From contig NZ_SISG01000001.1 in assembly GCF_004310685.1 (NCBI RefSeq), positions 1-64,000 on the forward strand: DNA of 64,000 nucleotides, read 5' to 3'. How positions within the stretch are numbered: the first letter of the stretch is position 1; each line of letters starts with the position of its first letter. Shown piece after piece: positions 1 to 10,536 of this stretch. Position numbers and translations under genes: made by a program. Origin of the DNA: Glaciihabitans arcticus (lineage in GTDB: Bacteria; Actinomycetota; Actinomycetes; Actinomycetales; Microbacteriaceae). The notes beneath the pieces were generated by a model. The model did not search any database. It was not told the origin of the DNA and worked only from the letters and a program-made list of their open reading frames with translations.

Positions 1-1
1 T

Positions 2-508
2 GGACCGGTGGTGAAGATTCTCGTGGCCGCTGAGTCGCTCGACACCCGCACCGGTCACGCCCGGATCGAGGGCTCACCGACGCCGGTGTCCGTGCAGACG
101 GCGGAACGTTTGGCGTGCACCGGCACCACCGTCCCGATCCTGTTCGACAGCGCCGGTCAGATCCTCGACCTCGGACGGGAACAGAGACTATTCACCAAAC
201 GACAAAAACAGGCCCTCGCCGCCCGGGACGGTGGCTGCATGTGGCTCGGCTGCGACCGACCCGCCTGCTGGACCGAAGCCCACCACATCGACCACTGGGC
301 ACGAGACGGCGGCGCAACTGACACCGCCGACGGCATGCTGCTCTGCAAACACCATCACCTGTTGCTCCACAACAACCACTGGGAGATCCTCCGCACCGGC
401 GCCGAATACTGGCTGGTTCCGCCCCCGGACATCGACCCCGACCAGACCCCCATCCTCCTGCGCTCAAAAAGCGCCGCCCTCACCGAACTATTAGCGAGAG
501 CACGATGA
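2..508 (+). CDS. HNH endonuclease domain protein, C-terminal part (13E12/DUF222 family)
   Basis: The 5' end lies outside the window; the frame is open from the first bases, so no start can be chosen. The visible ~168 residues hold a Cys-rich HNH nuclease motif: a C-x4-C pair, the core EAHHIDHW, then CKHHHLLLHNNHW, the usual zinc and metal ligands. This matches the C-terminus of the actinobacterial 13E12 repeat family, in which a DUF222 region precedes the HNH domain. These proteins are multicopy in Microbacteriaceae and Mycobacterium and their biological role is not established. Family assignment is firm; nuclease activity is inferred. Confidence 0.85.
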   Translation, partial: GPVVKILVAAESLDTRTGHARIEGSPTPVSVQTAERLACTGTTVPILFDSAGQILDLGREQRLFTKRQKQALAARDGGCMWLGCDRPACWTEAHHIDHWARDGGATDTADGMLLCKHHHLLLHNNHWEILRTGAEYWLVPPPDIDPDQTPILLRSKSAALTELLARAR

Positions 509-570
509 CCGGCGCCAGCCCGCCCACCGCGCGGCGCGAGCAGGGAATCCCGGCGTGGTTTCGTTCATGT

Positions 571-604
571 AAAAAAGCGGCGCCCGGATCAACCGGACGC
601 CGCT
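571..604 (-). terminator. Rho-independent terminator of the sdh operon
   Basis: On the minus strand, 21 bp past the sdhB stop, a 12-bp stem with one mismatch (AGCGGCGTCCGG with its partner, 5-nt loop) is followed by six U residues (A tract at 571-576 on the plus strand). This is a textbook intrinsic terminator and the only transcript entering it is sdhCDAB. Confidence 0.85.
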
Positions 605-624
605 CTCAAGAAATCAGCTGCTGA

Positions 625-1386
625 CTAGGCCTTGCCGCGCATGATCGCCTGCTTGACCTCGGCGATCGCCTGCGTGACCTGGATGCCACGCGGGCAGGCC
701 TCGGAGCAGTTGAAGGTCGTACGGCAACGCCACACGCCCTCCTTGTCGTTGAGGATATCCAGACGAACGCCTGCACCCTCATCGCGGGAGTCGAAGATGA
801 AGCGGTGAGCGTTCACGATTGCGGCCGGACCGAAGTACTGGCCGTCCGTCCAGAACACGGGGCAGCTCGAAGTGCACGCAGCGCAGAGGATGCACTTGGT
901 GGTGTCATCGAAGCGAGCGCGCTCCACGGGGGACTGCTTGCGCTCCTTGCCATCCTTCGTGCCGCCCGACGCCATCAGGAACGGGTTGATCTGACGGTAC
1001 GACTCGAAGAACGGCTCCATGTCGACGATGAGGTCCTTCTCCAGCGGAAGACCCTTGATGGCTTCCACGTAGATGGGCTTCGTGATGTCGAGATCCTTGA
1101 TGAGCGTCTTGCAGGCGAGACGGTTGCGTCCGTTAATGCGCATCGCGTCAGAACCGCAGATGCCGTGCGCACACGAGCGACGGAAGGTGAGCGAGCCGTC
1201 CTGCTCCCACTTGATCTTGTGGAGCGCATCCAGAATGCGGTCGGTCCCGTACACCTCGACGTCGAAGTCCTGCCAGCGCGGCTCCTCATCCACATCCGGG
1301 TCAAATCGACGAATGATGAGTGTTGCCGTGAAGGTCGGGATCTCCTCCGGAACGGAGGGCCGGTTCTCGAGAACTGCGTTGCTCAT
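625..1386 (-). CDS. sdhB: Succinate dehydrogenase iron-sulfur subunit
   Basis: Electron-transfer subunit of complex II, 253 aa, normal length. It passes electrons from the FAD of SdhA to the quinone site in SdhCD through three Fe-S clusters, and the ligands of all three are visible: SCAHGICGSDAM with a later Cys (2Fe-2S) in the N-terminal ferredoxin half, CILCAACTSSCP (4Fe-4S), and the pair RCRTTFNCSEACPRG (3Fe-4S and shared ligands) in the C-terminal half. The ATG directly abuts the sdhA stop codon, indicating translational coupling. It is the last gene of sdhCDAB, followed by an intrinsic terminator. Confidence 0.97.
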   Translation of the reverse strand: MSNAVLENRPSVPEEIPTFTATLIIRRFDPDVDEEPRWQDFDVEVYGTDRILDALHKIKWEQDGSLTFRRSCAHGICGSDAMRINGRNRLACKTLIKDLDITKPIYVEAIKGLPLEKDLIVDMEPFFESYRQINPFLMASGGTKDGKERKQSPVERARFDDTTKCILCAACTSSCPVFWTDGQYFGPAAIVNAHRFIFDSRDEGAGVRLDILNDKEGVWRCRTTFNCSEACPRGIQVTQAIAEVKQAIMRGKA

Positions 1387-3204
1387 TTAGTACTTTCTCT
1401 CCATCGGCTGGTACCGCGTGATGACCACGGGCTTGGTGCTGAGGCGAATGTGGTCTCCGGCGTCCGTCGAATGGGCGTCGCCGGCGAGGTACGCCATCGT
1501 GTGCACCATGAAGTTGGCGTCGTCGCGATCGGGGTAGTCCTCGCGGAAGTGGCCGCCGCGGCTCTCCTTGCGGCTCATCGCCGAGTAGACGACGACCTCC
1601 GCGAGGTCGAGCAGGAAGCCGAGCTCGACAGCCTCGAGCAGATCGGTGTTGAAGCGCTTGCCCTTGTCCTGCACGGCGATGTTCTTGTAACGCTCGCGAA
1701 GACCCTCGATCACCTTGGTGACCTCGATGAGGCTCTCCTCGGTGCGGAAGACCTGGGCGTTGCGGTCCATCGAGTCCTGCAGCTCCTTGCGGATCAGTGC
1801 GATCTTCTCGGTACCGGTGGAGTCGCGCAGCATGGACAGGAGTTCGCGGATGCCGCGAGCCGGGTCATCCGGAAGCGCGGTGAATTCGGCGGTCTTCACG
1901 TACTCGACCGCATTCTTGCCGGCACGCTTGCCGAACACGTTGATGTCGAGCAGCGAATTCGTGCCCAAGCGGTTCGAGCCGTGCACCGAGACACACGCGC
2001 ACTCGCCGGCCGCATAGAGGCCGGGCACGACCGTCGTGTTGTCGCGCAGCACTTCGGCGGCGACGTTCGTCGGAATGCCGCCCATCGCGTAGTGCGCGGT
2101 CGGCAGCACGGGAACGGGCTCCGTGTACGGCTCGACACCCAGATAGGTGCGGGCGAACTCGGTGATATCAGGAAGCTTCGCGTCGATGACGGCCGGCTCG
2201 AGGTGCGTGATGTCGAGGTAGACGTAGTCCTTGTTGGGTCCACCGCCGCGACCCTCGCGAATCTCGGTCGCCATGCAGCGCGCGACGATGTCACGCGGGG
2301 CGAGGTCCTTGATGGTGGGGGCGTAGCGCTCCATGAACCGCTCACCCTCGCTGTTGCGCAGGATCGCTCCCTCGCCGCGGGCGGCCTCCGAGAGGAGGAT
2401 GCCGAGCCCGGCCAGGCCGGTCGGGTGGAACTGGAAGAACTCCATGTCCTCGAGGGGGAGGCCCTTACGCCAGATGATGCCAACGCCGTCACCGGTGAGG
2501 GTGTGCGCGTTCGACGTCGTCTTGTAGATCTTTCCGAAGCCGCCGGTAGCGAAAATGATCGCCTTGCCCTGGAAGACGTGCAGCTCGCCCGTCGACAGCT
2601 CGTACGCGACGACGCCCGAGGGCTGGTCGATACCATCGACCTTGGTCATCACGAGGTCGAGCACGTAGTACTCGTTGAAGAAGTTGATTCCCAGGCGTAC
2701 ACAGTTCTGGTACAGCGTCTGGAGGATCATGTGCCCGGTGCGGTCGGCGGCATAGCACGCACGACGAACCGGGGTCTTGCCGTGGTCGGCCGTGTGGCCG
2801 CCAAAGCGGCGCTGGTCGATCTTGCCATCGGGCGTGCGGTTGAAGGGCAGGCCCATGTTCTCGAGGTCGATGACCGCGTCGATGGCCTCCTTCGCGAGGA
2901 TCTCGGCCGCATCCTGGTCGACGAGGTAGTCGCCACCCTTGACGGTGTCGAAGGTGTGCCACTCCCAGTTGTCTTCCTCGACGTTGGCGAGGGCCGCAGC
3001 CATGCCGCCCTGCGCCGCACCGGTGTGCGAGCGGGTCGGGTAGAGCTTCGAGATCACGGCGGTCGACGCGTGCGGCCCGGCCTCGATGGCCGCCCGCATT
3101 CCCGCGCCGCCGGCTCCGACGATCACGATGTCGTGCTGGTGGTAGTGCACGCCGTCGATGACGGCGCCATCCTCAATCTCGGTGGTGCCGAGTGCGATAC
3201 CCAT
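1387..3204 (-). CDS. sdhA: Succinate dehydrogenase flavoprotein subunit
   Basis: Catalytic subunit (605 aa) that oxidises succinate to fumarate on the cytoplasmic face of the membrane. An N-terminal Rossmann motif [11 protein letters not shown] (about 28-38) is followed by TRSHT with His60, the residue that carries covalent FAD in this family. Substrate-site motifs HPTGL and ARGEGA and the late flavin-binding [12 protein letters not shown] are intact. The gene lies five bases after sdhD and stops exactly at the first base of sdhB. Membership in the succinate-oxidising rather than fumarate-reducing subfamily is inferred from the sdhCD context. Confidence 0.97.
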   Translation of the reverse strand: MGIALGTTEIEDGAVIDGVHYHQHDIVIVGAGGAGMRAAIEAGPHASTAVISKLYPTRSHTGAAQGGMAAALANVEEDNWEWHTFDTVKGGDYLVDQDAAEILAKEAIDAVIDLENMGLPFNRTPDGKIDQRRFGGHTADHGKTPVRRACYAADRTGHMILQTLYQNCVRLGINFFNEYYVLDLVMTKVDGIDQPSGVVAYELSTGELHVFQGKAIIFATGGFGKIYKTTSNAHTLTGDGVGIIWRKGLPLEDMEFFQFHPTGLAGLGILLSEAARGEGAILRNSEGERFMERYAPTIKDLAPRDIVARCMATEIREGRGGGPNKDYVYLDITHLEPAVIDAKLPDITEFARTYLGVEPYTEPVPVLPTAHYAMGGIPTNVAAEVLRDNTTVVPGLYAAGECACVSVHGSNRLGTNSLLDINVFGKRAGKNAVEYVKTAEFTALPDDPARGIRELLSMLRDSTGTEKIALIRKELQDSMDRNAQVFRTEESLIEVTKVIEGLRERYKNIAVQDKGKRFNTDLLEAVELGFLLDLAEVVVYSAMSRKESRGGHFREDYPDRDDANFMVHTMAYLAGDAHSTDAGDHIRLSTKPVVITRYQPMERKY

Positions 3205-3209
3205 TGCGG

Positions 3210-3659
3210 CTACCTGGCCGGGCAGAAGCTCGGGAGCAGTTCGGCGGGGCCGACTGCGGGGCAGGGGTCAAACGTGTAGATCACAAGGGTTCCCAGCAAT
3301 AGAAGGACGATGGTCGATCCGGCGATCGCGCCCAGGAGGATGCGGCGCACGATCGGCTTTGACGCGTAGTCGTTGACGAGGGTGCGCATGCCGTTCGCGC
3401 CGTGGATCAGGGCCAGCCAGAGCAGCAGGGTGTCCCAGACGATCCAAAACGGGTCGGCGAGCTTGCCGGCCACGAACGCGAAGTCGATAGCCTTGACGCC
3501 TTCACCGGCGACGAGGTTGACGAACAGGTGACCGAAGATCAGCACGAGCAGCACCACACCGCTTGCGCGCATATAGATCCAGCCCCACTTCTCCCAGTTG
3601 ACCCGGCGGGCCCGGGGCTGCGGTGCCTTGCTGCGGGGAGCATCGATTGTCGTCATCAT
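3210..3659 (-). CDS. sdhD: Succinate dehydrogenase membrane anchor subunit SdhD
   Basis: Membrane anchor of 149 aa with three hydrophobic segments (about 30-50, 66-90 and 110-132) and the HGANGMR motif whose His is a haem ligand candidate in this family. Two consecutive ATG codons are available; the first shares its A with the TGA of sdhC, while the second (3656) lies six bases after a perfect GGAGG and may be preferred. With SdhC it would form the quinone-reducing site. The subunit name follows gene order, since sequence conservation of the anchors is low. Confidence 0.88.
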   Translation of the reverse strand: MMTTIDAPRSKAPQPRARRVNWEKWGWIYMRASGVVLLVLIFGHLFVNLVAGEGVKAIDFAFVAGKLADPFWIVWDTLLLWLALIHGANGMRTLVNDYASKPIVRRILLGAIAGSTIVLLLLGTLVIYTFDPCPAVGPAELLPSFCPAR

Positions 3660-4093
3660 CAACCTCCGAAGATGTGCATCAGTTGGCGGGGGATGAAGCC
3701 GGCGAGCAGCACGATCCACAGCGCGATCACGATGTAGAACATGAGCTTCTGGTGTTTGGTGCCGACACTCCAGAAGTCGATGAGGATGATCCGCAGCCCG
3801 TTCAGGCCGTGCAGCCCGATCGCGGCAACGAGTGCGATCTCGCCGAGGCCCATGATCGGCGTCTTGTACGTGCCGATCACGGCGTTGTACGCCTCGGGGC
3901 TGAGCCGCACGAGGGAGGTGTCGAGGATGTGCACGAGGAGGAAGAAGTAGATGGCGACACCCGTAATACGGTGCAGCACCCACGACCACATGCCTTCGCG
4001 GCCTCGGTACAGGGTGCCCGCGGGACGCCGGGGTGCCTTGATAGTCGGAACGGCGCGCTTCTGCGCCAGGGTTTCAGCCGTTTCGTTCGGCAC
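3659..4093 (-). CDS. sdhC: Succinate dehydrogenase cytochrome b556 subunit
   Basis: First gene of the sdh operon, 144 aa. It shows the SdhC signature HRITGVAIYFFLLVHI (about 41-56) and LHGLNGLR (about 93-100), in which the His residues serve as haem and quinone-site residues in the family, plus three transmembrane helices. Its stop overlaps the sdhD start by one base. The upstream region contains a candidate IdeR/DtxR iron box, so expression may follow iron supply. Confidence 0.93.
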   Translation of the reverse strand: MPNETAETLAQKRAVPTIKAPRRPAGTLYRGREGMWSWVLHRITGVAIYFFLLVHILDTSLVRLSPEAYNAVIGTYKTPIMGLGEIALVAAIGLHGLNGLRIILIDFWSVGTKHQKLMFYIVIALWIVLLAGFIPRQLMHIFGG

Positions 4094-4197
4094 GTACCCT
4101 CCTCGCGGATGATTTCGGACCGCTGGGCTAAGGCGCCGCGGCCGGTGGCTGTTCGGTCATCGAACGCTGTCCAGTCTATTCCGCGCGGCTAGGGATT

Positions 4198-4216
4198 TCC
4201 GGTCAGGCTTACCTAA
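4198..4216 (-). promoter_or_regulatory. Candidate DtxR/IdeR iron box upstream of sdhC
   Basis: Read on the minus strand the 19 bases TTAGGTAAGCCTGACCGGA match the published DtxR/IdeR consensus (TTAGGTTAGSCTAACCTAA) at 15 of 19 positions by my count, with an intact left half-site. It lies 105 bp before the sdhC start. Complex II holds three Fe-S clusters and haem and is iron-controlled in other actinobacteria. Functional binding is inference. The divergent manC start is only 60 bp away on the other side. Confidence 0.5.
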
Positions 4217-4262
4217 CTAGCTCGACCTCAAGATACTTTCAGGCCCAAAACTGCGCGCGGTC

Positions 4263-4268
4263 TACAGT
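4263..4268 (+). promoter_or_regulatory. -10 element of manC (leaderless)
   Basis: TACAGT fits the actinobacterial TAnnnT -10 and ends seven bases before the manC ATG at 4276. Transcription would therefore start at or next to the start codon. This also decides the start against the in-frame GTG at 4267, which overlaps the hexamer. Confidence 0.55.
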
Positions 4269-4275
4269 GGGGGCC

Positions 4276-5397
4276 ATGGCCTCACCCCTCGTCAGCCTCG
4301 ACAACTTCTACAGTGTGATCCCCGCCGGCGGTATCGGCTCCCGCCTGTGGCCGCTGTCGCGCGCCGATGCTCCCAAGTTCCTGCACGACCTCACCGGGTC
4401 CGGCCAGACCCTGCTGCGCGACACCTGGGATCGGCTCGCCCCGCTCTCCGGTGAGGAGCGCGTCATGGTGGTCACCGGCCGCGCCCACCGCGCCGCCGTC
4501 GAGAAGGAATTGCCCTCACTCGCCGACCACAACGTCGTGCTCGAGAGTGAGCCCAAGGATTCCTCCGCCGCGATCGGCCTGGCAGCCGCGATCCTGCAGA
4601 AGCGCGAGCCGAACGTCATCATCGGATCTTTTGCTGCGGACCACGTCATCCGGGACACAAGAGGTTTCACGCGCGCCGTGCGACAGGCGGTCGCCGCGGC
4701 GAACGCGGGCTACATCGCCACGATCGGCGTCACCCCGACCGAGCCGGCGATCGGATTCGGCTACATTCACTGCGCGGGTCCGCTCGAGATCGACGGTGCT
4801 CCCGGCGCGGTCGTCGTCGACAGCTTCGTCGAGAAGCCGGATGCCGCGACCGCACAGCGCTACCTCGACGACGGCGACTACCTGTGGAACGCAGGCATGT
4901 TCATCTCCCGGGCCGACGTGCTGCTGGAAGCACTCGGCAAGTCGCAGCCCGAGCTGCTGGCGGGCCTGCTCGAACTTGCCGACGCGTGGGACACCCCGGC
5001 GCGCGGCGCCATCGTGGACAAGATCTGGCCGGGCCTTACGAAGATCGCGATCGACTACTCGGTGGCGGAGCCGGCCGCGAAGGCCGGCCGCCTCGCCGTC
5101 ATCCCGGGCGACTTCGACTGGGACGACGTGGGCGACTTCGCCTCGATCGCCAAGCTGCACTCGGGCGGGCGCAAGAAGGACCTCGCGATCCTCGGCGAGA
5201 ACGCCCGCGTGCTCGCCGATGCCTCGAGCGGTGTCGTCATCAGCCAGACCAACCGGCTGATCTCGCTCATCGGCGTGACCGACATCGTCGTCGTCGACAC
5301 CCCCGACGCGCTCCTCGTGACCACGAGCGCGAACGCCCAGCGGGTGAAGGCCGTCGTCGACGCGCTCAAGCTGTCGGGAAGAACCGACATTCTGTAG
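4276..5397 (+). CDS. manC: Mannose-1-phosphate guanylyltransferase
   Basis: Makes GDP-mannose from mannose 1-phosphate and GTP in the cytoplasm, for mannosylated wall glycans and lipids. The N-terminal nucleotidyltransferase signature PAGGIGSRLWPLSRADAPKF (about 16-35) includes the catalytic Arg and Lys. Later VEKPD, the NAGMF motif and FDWDDVGDF are typical of the single-domain actinobacterial enzymes of about 370 aa. No C-terminal phosphomannose isomerase domain is present. It is divergent from sdhC; the downstream nucleoside hydrolase follows after only 11 bases and may be co-transcribed. Confidence 0.93.
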   Translation: MASPLVSLDNFYSVIPAGGIGSRLWPLSRADAPKFLHDLTGSGQTLLRDTWDRLAPLSGEERVMVVTGRAHRAAVEKELPSLADHNVVLESEPKDSSAAIGLAAAILQKREPNVIIGSFAADHVIRDTRGFTRAVRQAVAAANAGYIATIGVTPTEPAIGFGYIHCAGPLEIDGAPGAVVVDSFVEKPDAATAQRYLDDGDYLWNAGMFISRADVLLEALGKSQPELLAGLLELADAWDTPARGAIVDKIWPGLTKIAIDYSVAEPAAKAGRLAVIPGDFDWDDVGDFASIAKLHSGGRKKDLAILGENARVLADASSGVVISQTNRLISLIGVTDIVVVDTPDALLVTTSANAQRVKAVVDALKLSGRTDIL

Positions 5398-5408
5398 CTG
5401 GCATCCTT

Positions 5409-6380
5409 ATGGGTATGACCACCCGCATCCCCATGATCATTGACACCGACACCGCACAGGACGACTGCGTCGCCCTCCTCGTCGGGCTCCTCGACCCGCT
5501 CGCCGACCTGCGTGCCATCACGATGGTGGCCGGCAATGTGGGCTTCGAACGCCAGGTGCTGAACGCGTGGATGACGCTGAGCGTGGCTGGCCGTCTCGGC
5601 GAGGTGCCCGTGTACCTCGGTTGCCGTCGTCCGATGGTGCGCGAGTGGGTGTCCGCCGAGAACGTGCACGGCGACGGCGCGGGCGGGCTGAGCATGGACT
5701 TCGAGGGGCTCGAACCCGAGCCGCAGCACGGTGTCGACGCGCTCATCGAGCTGGCGGCGGCATCCCCGGGTGAAGTCAGCATCGTCTGCATCGGACCGCT
5801 CACCAATATCGCGATGGCCGCTGTGAAGGACCCGGCGTTCGTGTCCAACGTCAAGTCGCTCTTCATCATGGGCGGCTCGAACAACGCCCGCGGCAACATC
5901 ACCGCCGCCGCCGAGTACAACTTCTACGTCGACCCCGAGGCCGCGAAGACGGTCTTCGAGGCAGGCTTCGACATCACCGTTGTGCCGTGGGCACCGCTCA
6001 CCCTGCGCGATGCGGTGTTCTCGCGCGAGAAGATCGCGGAGATCGGTGCGCTCGGCACCCCACTCGGCAGCTTCTTCAAGCGCGTCGTCTCGACGACCCT
6101 TGACTTCGACGAGAGCGTGGGCATTCCCGGCTCCACCCACCCCGACTCGCTCACCGCGGCCGTGCTGCTGCACCCCGAGCTCGTAACCGCCGAGGCGAAC
6201 TTCGCCGTCGACATCGAGACCGGCTCAGAACTCACCAGGGGCTACTCCGCGATGTCGTGGGGAGTGCACGGCCTGGCGGAGAACGCCCGGGTCATCGAGG
6301 CCGTGGATGCCGCCGGCTTCGCCGGCTACCTGACCGATCTGTTCTCGAAGCAGACCACGCCCTCGCGAAAACTGGCCTGA
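5409..6380 (+). CDS. Nucleoside hydrolase (IUNH family)
   Basis: A 323-residue inosine-uridine-preferring nucleoside hydrolase that would cleave N-ribosidic bonds to free base and ribose. The N-terminal calcium-binding Asp cluster appears as DTDTAQDD (12-19), a variant of the usual DTDPGxDD, and the family features IGPLTNIAMA and the late ligand region with HPDSLTAAVL are present. An alternative ATG lies at 5415. It stands just upstream of the nucleoside transporter island, fitting a salvage role. Exact substrate cannot be read from sequence. Confidence 0.88.
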   Translation: MGMTTRIPMIIDTDTAQDDCVALLVGLLDPLADLRAITMVAGNVGFERQVLNAWMTLSVAGRLGEVPVYLGCRRPMVREWVSAENVHGDGAGGLSMDFEGLEPEPQHGVDALIELAAASPGEVSIVCIGPLTNIAMAAVKDPAFVSNVKSLFIMGGSNNARGNITAAAEYNFYVDPEAAKTVFEAGFDITVVPWAPLTLRDAVFSREKIAEIGALGTPLGSFFKRVVSTTLDFDESVGIPGSTHPDSLTAAVLLHPELVTAEANFAVDIETGSELTRGYSAMSWGVHGLAENARVIEAVDAAGFAGYLTDLFSKQTTPSRKLA

Positions 6381-6393
6381 GGGTTTCCGTCCC

Positions 6394-6425
6394 GTTACGT
6401 CTGTGTCCCAGATGTGTAACGTCTG
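6394..6425. promoter_or_regulatory. Paired direct repeats upstream of the nucleoside transporter operon
   Basis: GTTACGTCTG (6394-6403) and GTAACGTCTG (6416-6425) are nearly identical and spaced 22 bp, about two helical turns; a third degenerate copy GTAATCTG lies at 6469-6476. The pair also forms an imperfect hairpin (GTTAC with GTAAC, TCTG with CAGA). They sit 100-130 bp ahead of the lipoprotein start, the usual place for an operator. The binding protein is unknown. Confidence 0.4.
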
Positions 6426-6524
6426 GCTTGGCCGGGGTTTTTCATACCAGCGATAGCCGTAACAATATGTAATCTGGTTCCAACCGCCCCGGCGTCGCCT
6501 GGGCTCGCATCTGGAGGAAATCTA

Positions 6525-7601
6525 GTGAACGTAATCACACGCAAGCGTGGACTGGCAGGCCTCGCGCTTGTCGGCGCCGCAACTCTCGTTCTGGCCGGCT
6601 GTGCAGCAGCACCCGAGGAGGAGACCTCAGCACCCGAGGTCGACTTCACCGGTTGCGCAGTCTCCGATGAGGGCAGCTGGAACGACAAGTCGTTCAACGA
6701 GGCAGCGTACGAGGGCCTGACCACCGCGAAGGACGACCTCGGCATCAAGACCGCCGACGCCGAGTCGCAGACCACCGAAGACTTCGCCCCGAACCTCGAC
6801 GAGATGGTTGCCGCGAACTGCGACGTCATCTTCGCCGTCGGCTTCAACCTCATCGACGCCGTCAACGCAGCAGCTGTTGCCAACCCGGACTCGAACTTCG
6901 TCACGATCGACGGCTTCGTCGCCGACCCCGCGACCACCAACCTCAAGGCCGTGCAGTACTCGATGAACCAGTCGAGCTACCTCGCCGGTTACCTCGCCGC
7001 TGGCTACAGCACCACCAAGGTCGTCGGAACCTACGGCGGACTCCAGATCGACGCCGTCACCGACTTCATGAGCGGCTTCTACTACGGTGCGAAGGCCTAC
7101 GAGAAGGACTCCGGCACGCCGGTCAAGGTTCTCGGCTGGGACCCCACCGCAGCGACCCCGAGCGGTGACTTCACCGATGGATTCGGCGACACCGAGGGTG
7201 CGAAGAGCATCTCGGCCGGCCAGATCGCACAGGATGCAGACGTTCTGTTCCCCGTCGCCGGTGGCCTGTTCTCCGCTTCGTCGGAGGCCATCAACGAGTC
7301 CGGCAAGGACGTCGTCTTCATCGGTGTCGACAAGGACATCGCCGTGACGAGCCCCGAGTACGCCGACCAGGTCCTGACCTCGGTTGAGAAGCGTATGACC
7401 ACGGCTGTCTACGACATCATCAAGGAGCTCGTCGACGGCGCAGCCTTCGACGGCAAGTCCTACGTCGGAACCCTCGCCAACGAGGGCACCGACCTGGCCG
7501 ACTTCGGTTCGTTCGATGACAAAATCGACGCTGACCTGAAGACGAAGCTCGACGAGATCAAGGCTGGCATCATCGACGGATCCATCGACCCGCTCGCGTA
7601 A
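6525..7601 (+). CDS. BMP family nucleoside-binding lipoprotein
   Basis: Substrate-binding lipoprotein (358 aa) of a PnrA/BmpA/NupN-like ABC importer for purine and other nucleosides. The signal peptide ends in a lipobox LAGC with Cys26 as the lipidated residue. The mature part shows BMP features: an early DEGSWNDKSFNEAAYEG segment and EDFAPNLDEM. The GTG start has a GGAGG six to eight bases upstream; starting it elsewhere would lose the signal peptide. It heads the salvage operon and is separated from the ATPase gene by a strong hairpin, which may keep lipoprotein mRNA in excess. Confidence 0.92.
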   Translation: MNVITRKRGLAGLALVGAATLVLAGCAAAPEEETSAPEVDFTGCAVSDEGSWNDKSFNEAAYEGLTTAKDDLGIKTADAESQTTEDFAPNLDEMVAANCDVIFAVGFNLIDAVNAAAVANPDSNFVTIDGFVADPATTNLKAVQYSMNQSSYLAGYLAAGYSTTKVVGTYGGLQIDAVTDFMSGFYYGAKAYEKDSGTPVKVLGWDPTAATPSGDFTDGFGDTEGAKSISAGQIAQDADVLFPVAGGLFSASSEAINESGKDVVFIGVDKDIAVTSPEYADQVLTSVEKRMTTAVYDIIKELVDGAAFDGKSYVGTLANEGTDLADFGSFDDKIDADLKTKLDEIKAGIIDGSIDPLA

Positions 7602-7625
7602 CCAGCAATACAGCACGAAGTAACG

Positions 7626-7656
7626 TCGCCGGGGTGGCCATGGGCCGCCCCGGCGA
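7626..7656 (+). terminator. Intercistronic stem-loop between lipoprotein and ATPase genes
   Basis: A 14-bp stem (7626-7639 with 7643-7656, one G-U pair) closes on a 3-base loop. There is no U tract after it, so it is more likely a partial terminator or an RNA-stabilising processing hairpin than a full stop. Such elements commonly follow the binding-protein gene of ABC importer operons and raise its mRNA relative to membrane components. Confidence 0.6.
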
Positions 7657-7741
7657 TGTTCGTCACAGCCCACACACTCTCGCCCCCGCCTCACCACAAA
7701 GATGTGGCACTAGAGCGGATAACTGGCAGAATTCGAAGACA

Positions 7742-9237
<1,496 letters not shown>

Positions 9238-9241
<4 letters not shown>

Positions 9242-10536
9242 GCAAGAACGACAAGGCGACGGTCGTGCCGTCGACCGACCCGGCCATCGACCCGGTCGCC
9301 AACCCGATCGTCGACCCCGACACGGAGCAGCCGCGCTGGCGCGGGGTGATGCTCGACATCCTTTCGGGTAGCCCGCTGCGCACCGTGCTCGCGATCGTCT
9401 CCGCGTTCGTGATCGGTGCGATCCTCATCGTTCTGACCAACGAGGAGTTCATCGAGGCCTCCGGCTATATCTTCTCCCGCCCCTCCGACGCGTTCCGCGC
9501 CGCAGGCAGCGCGGTCGGTGACGCCTACGGCGCGCTATTCCGCGGTTCCATCTACAACTTCAACGCGAACGATTTCATCGGCGGCATCCGACCCTTCACC
9601 GAGACCCTGCGTCTCGCGAGCCCGCTCATCGCGGCGGGCCTCGGCATCGCGCTGAGCTTCCGGGTCGGCATGTTCAACATCGGTGGCCAGGGCCAGCTGC
9701 TGTTCGGTGCGGGCTTCGCGGCCTTCGTCAGCTTCCAGCTGCACCTGCCGTTCCCGATCCACCTGCTCGTCGCGATCATCATCGGTATTCTCGCCTCGGC
9801 CGCGTTCGGCAGCCTCGTGGGCTTCCTCAAGGCCAAGACGGGTGCGCACGAGGTGATCGTCACGATCATGCTCAACTACATCGCGCTGTACCTGCTCACC
9901 TACGTGATGCGCACGCCGATCCTGCAGGACCCGGTCGCCGGTGGAACGCCGAAGACCCTTGCGCCGGACGAGAGCGCGCAGTTCCCGCTGCTGCTTGGTG
10001 ACAGCTTCGCGCTGCACTGGGGATTCCCGCTCGTCATCGGTGCGACCTTCCTGTTCTGGTGGCTTATGGAGCGCTCGACGCTCGGCTACCGCTTCCGCGC
10101 CGTCGGCCTCAACCCGAACGCCGCGCGCACCGCGGGCATCAACGTCAACACCGTCTACATCCTCGCGATGGCGATTTCGGCGGCCTTCGTCGGTCTCGCC
10201 GGCGTCAACCAGGCGCTCGGTCGCTCGGCCGGCTTCACGCCGAACATCGACTCCGGTATCGGGTTCGACGCGATCACCGTTGCGCTTCTCGGTGGCTCCA
10301 ACGCGCTGGGTGTGTTCCTGGCCGGCATCCTCTTCGGTGCAATGAAGGCCGGTGGCCCCGCCATGCAGGTCGCCGACGTCGCACCCGAGCTGCTCGGTGT
10401 GGTGCAGGGACTCATCGTGCTCTTCATCGCGGCGCCGCCCCTCGTGCGCGCCGTCTTCCGCCTTCCCGCAGCAACGACCAAGATTCCGGGTGCCCGTGGC
10501 AGAGCCCGCGCCCTGAAGAAAGCGGTAGAGAAGTGA
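9238..10536 (+). CDS. Nucleoside ABC importer permease 1 (BPD_transp_2)
   Basis: A 432-residue NupP/YufP-like inner-membrane permease. After a polar ~55-residue N-terminus it has about eight to ten transmembrane helices and the conserved GMFNIGGQGQLLFGA segment (about 143-157) and GAHEVIVTIMLNYIA loop typical of this permease class. It overlaps both neighbours by four bases, so the transporter is translationally coupled. With permease 2 it would form the heterodimeric pore that receives nucleosides from the BMP lipoprotein. Confidence 0.92.

Noticed and set aside
805-3279. An 824-codon plus-strand frame opposite sdhB and sdhA
   Set aside because: Complement of two highly conserved Fe-S/flavoprotein genes; composition is typical of an antisense frame in high-GC DNA.
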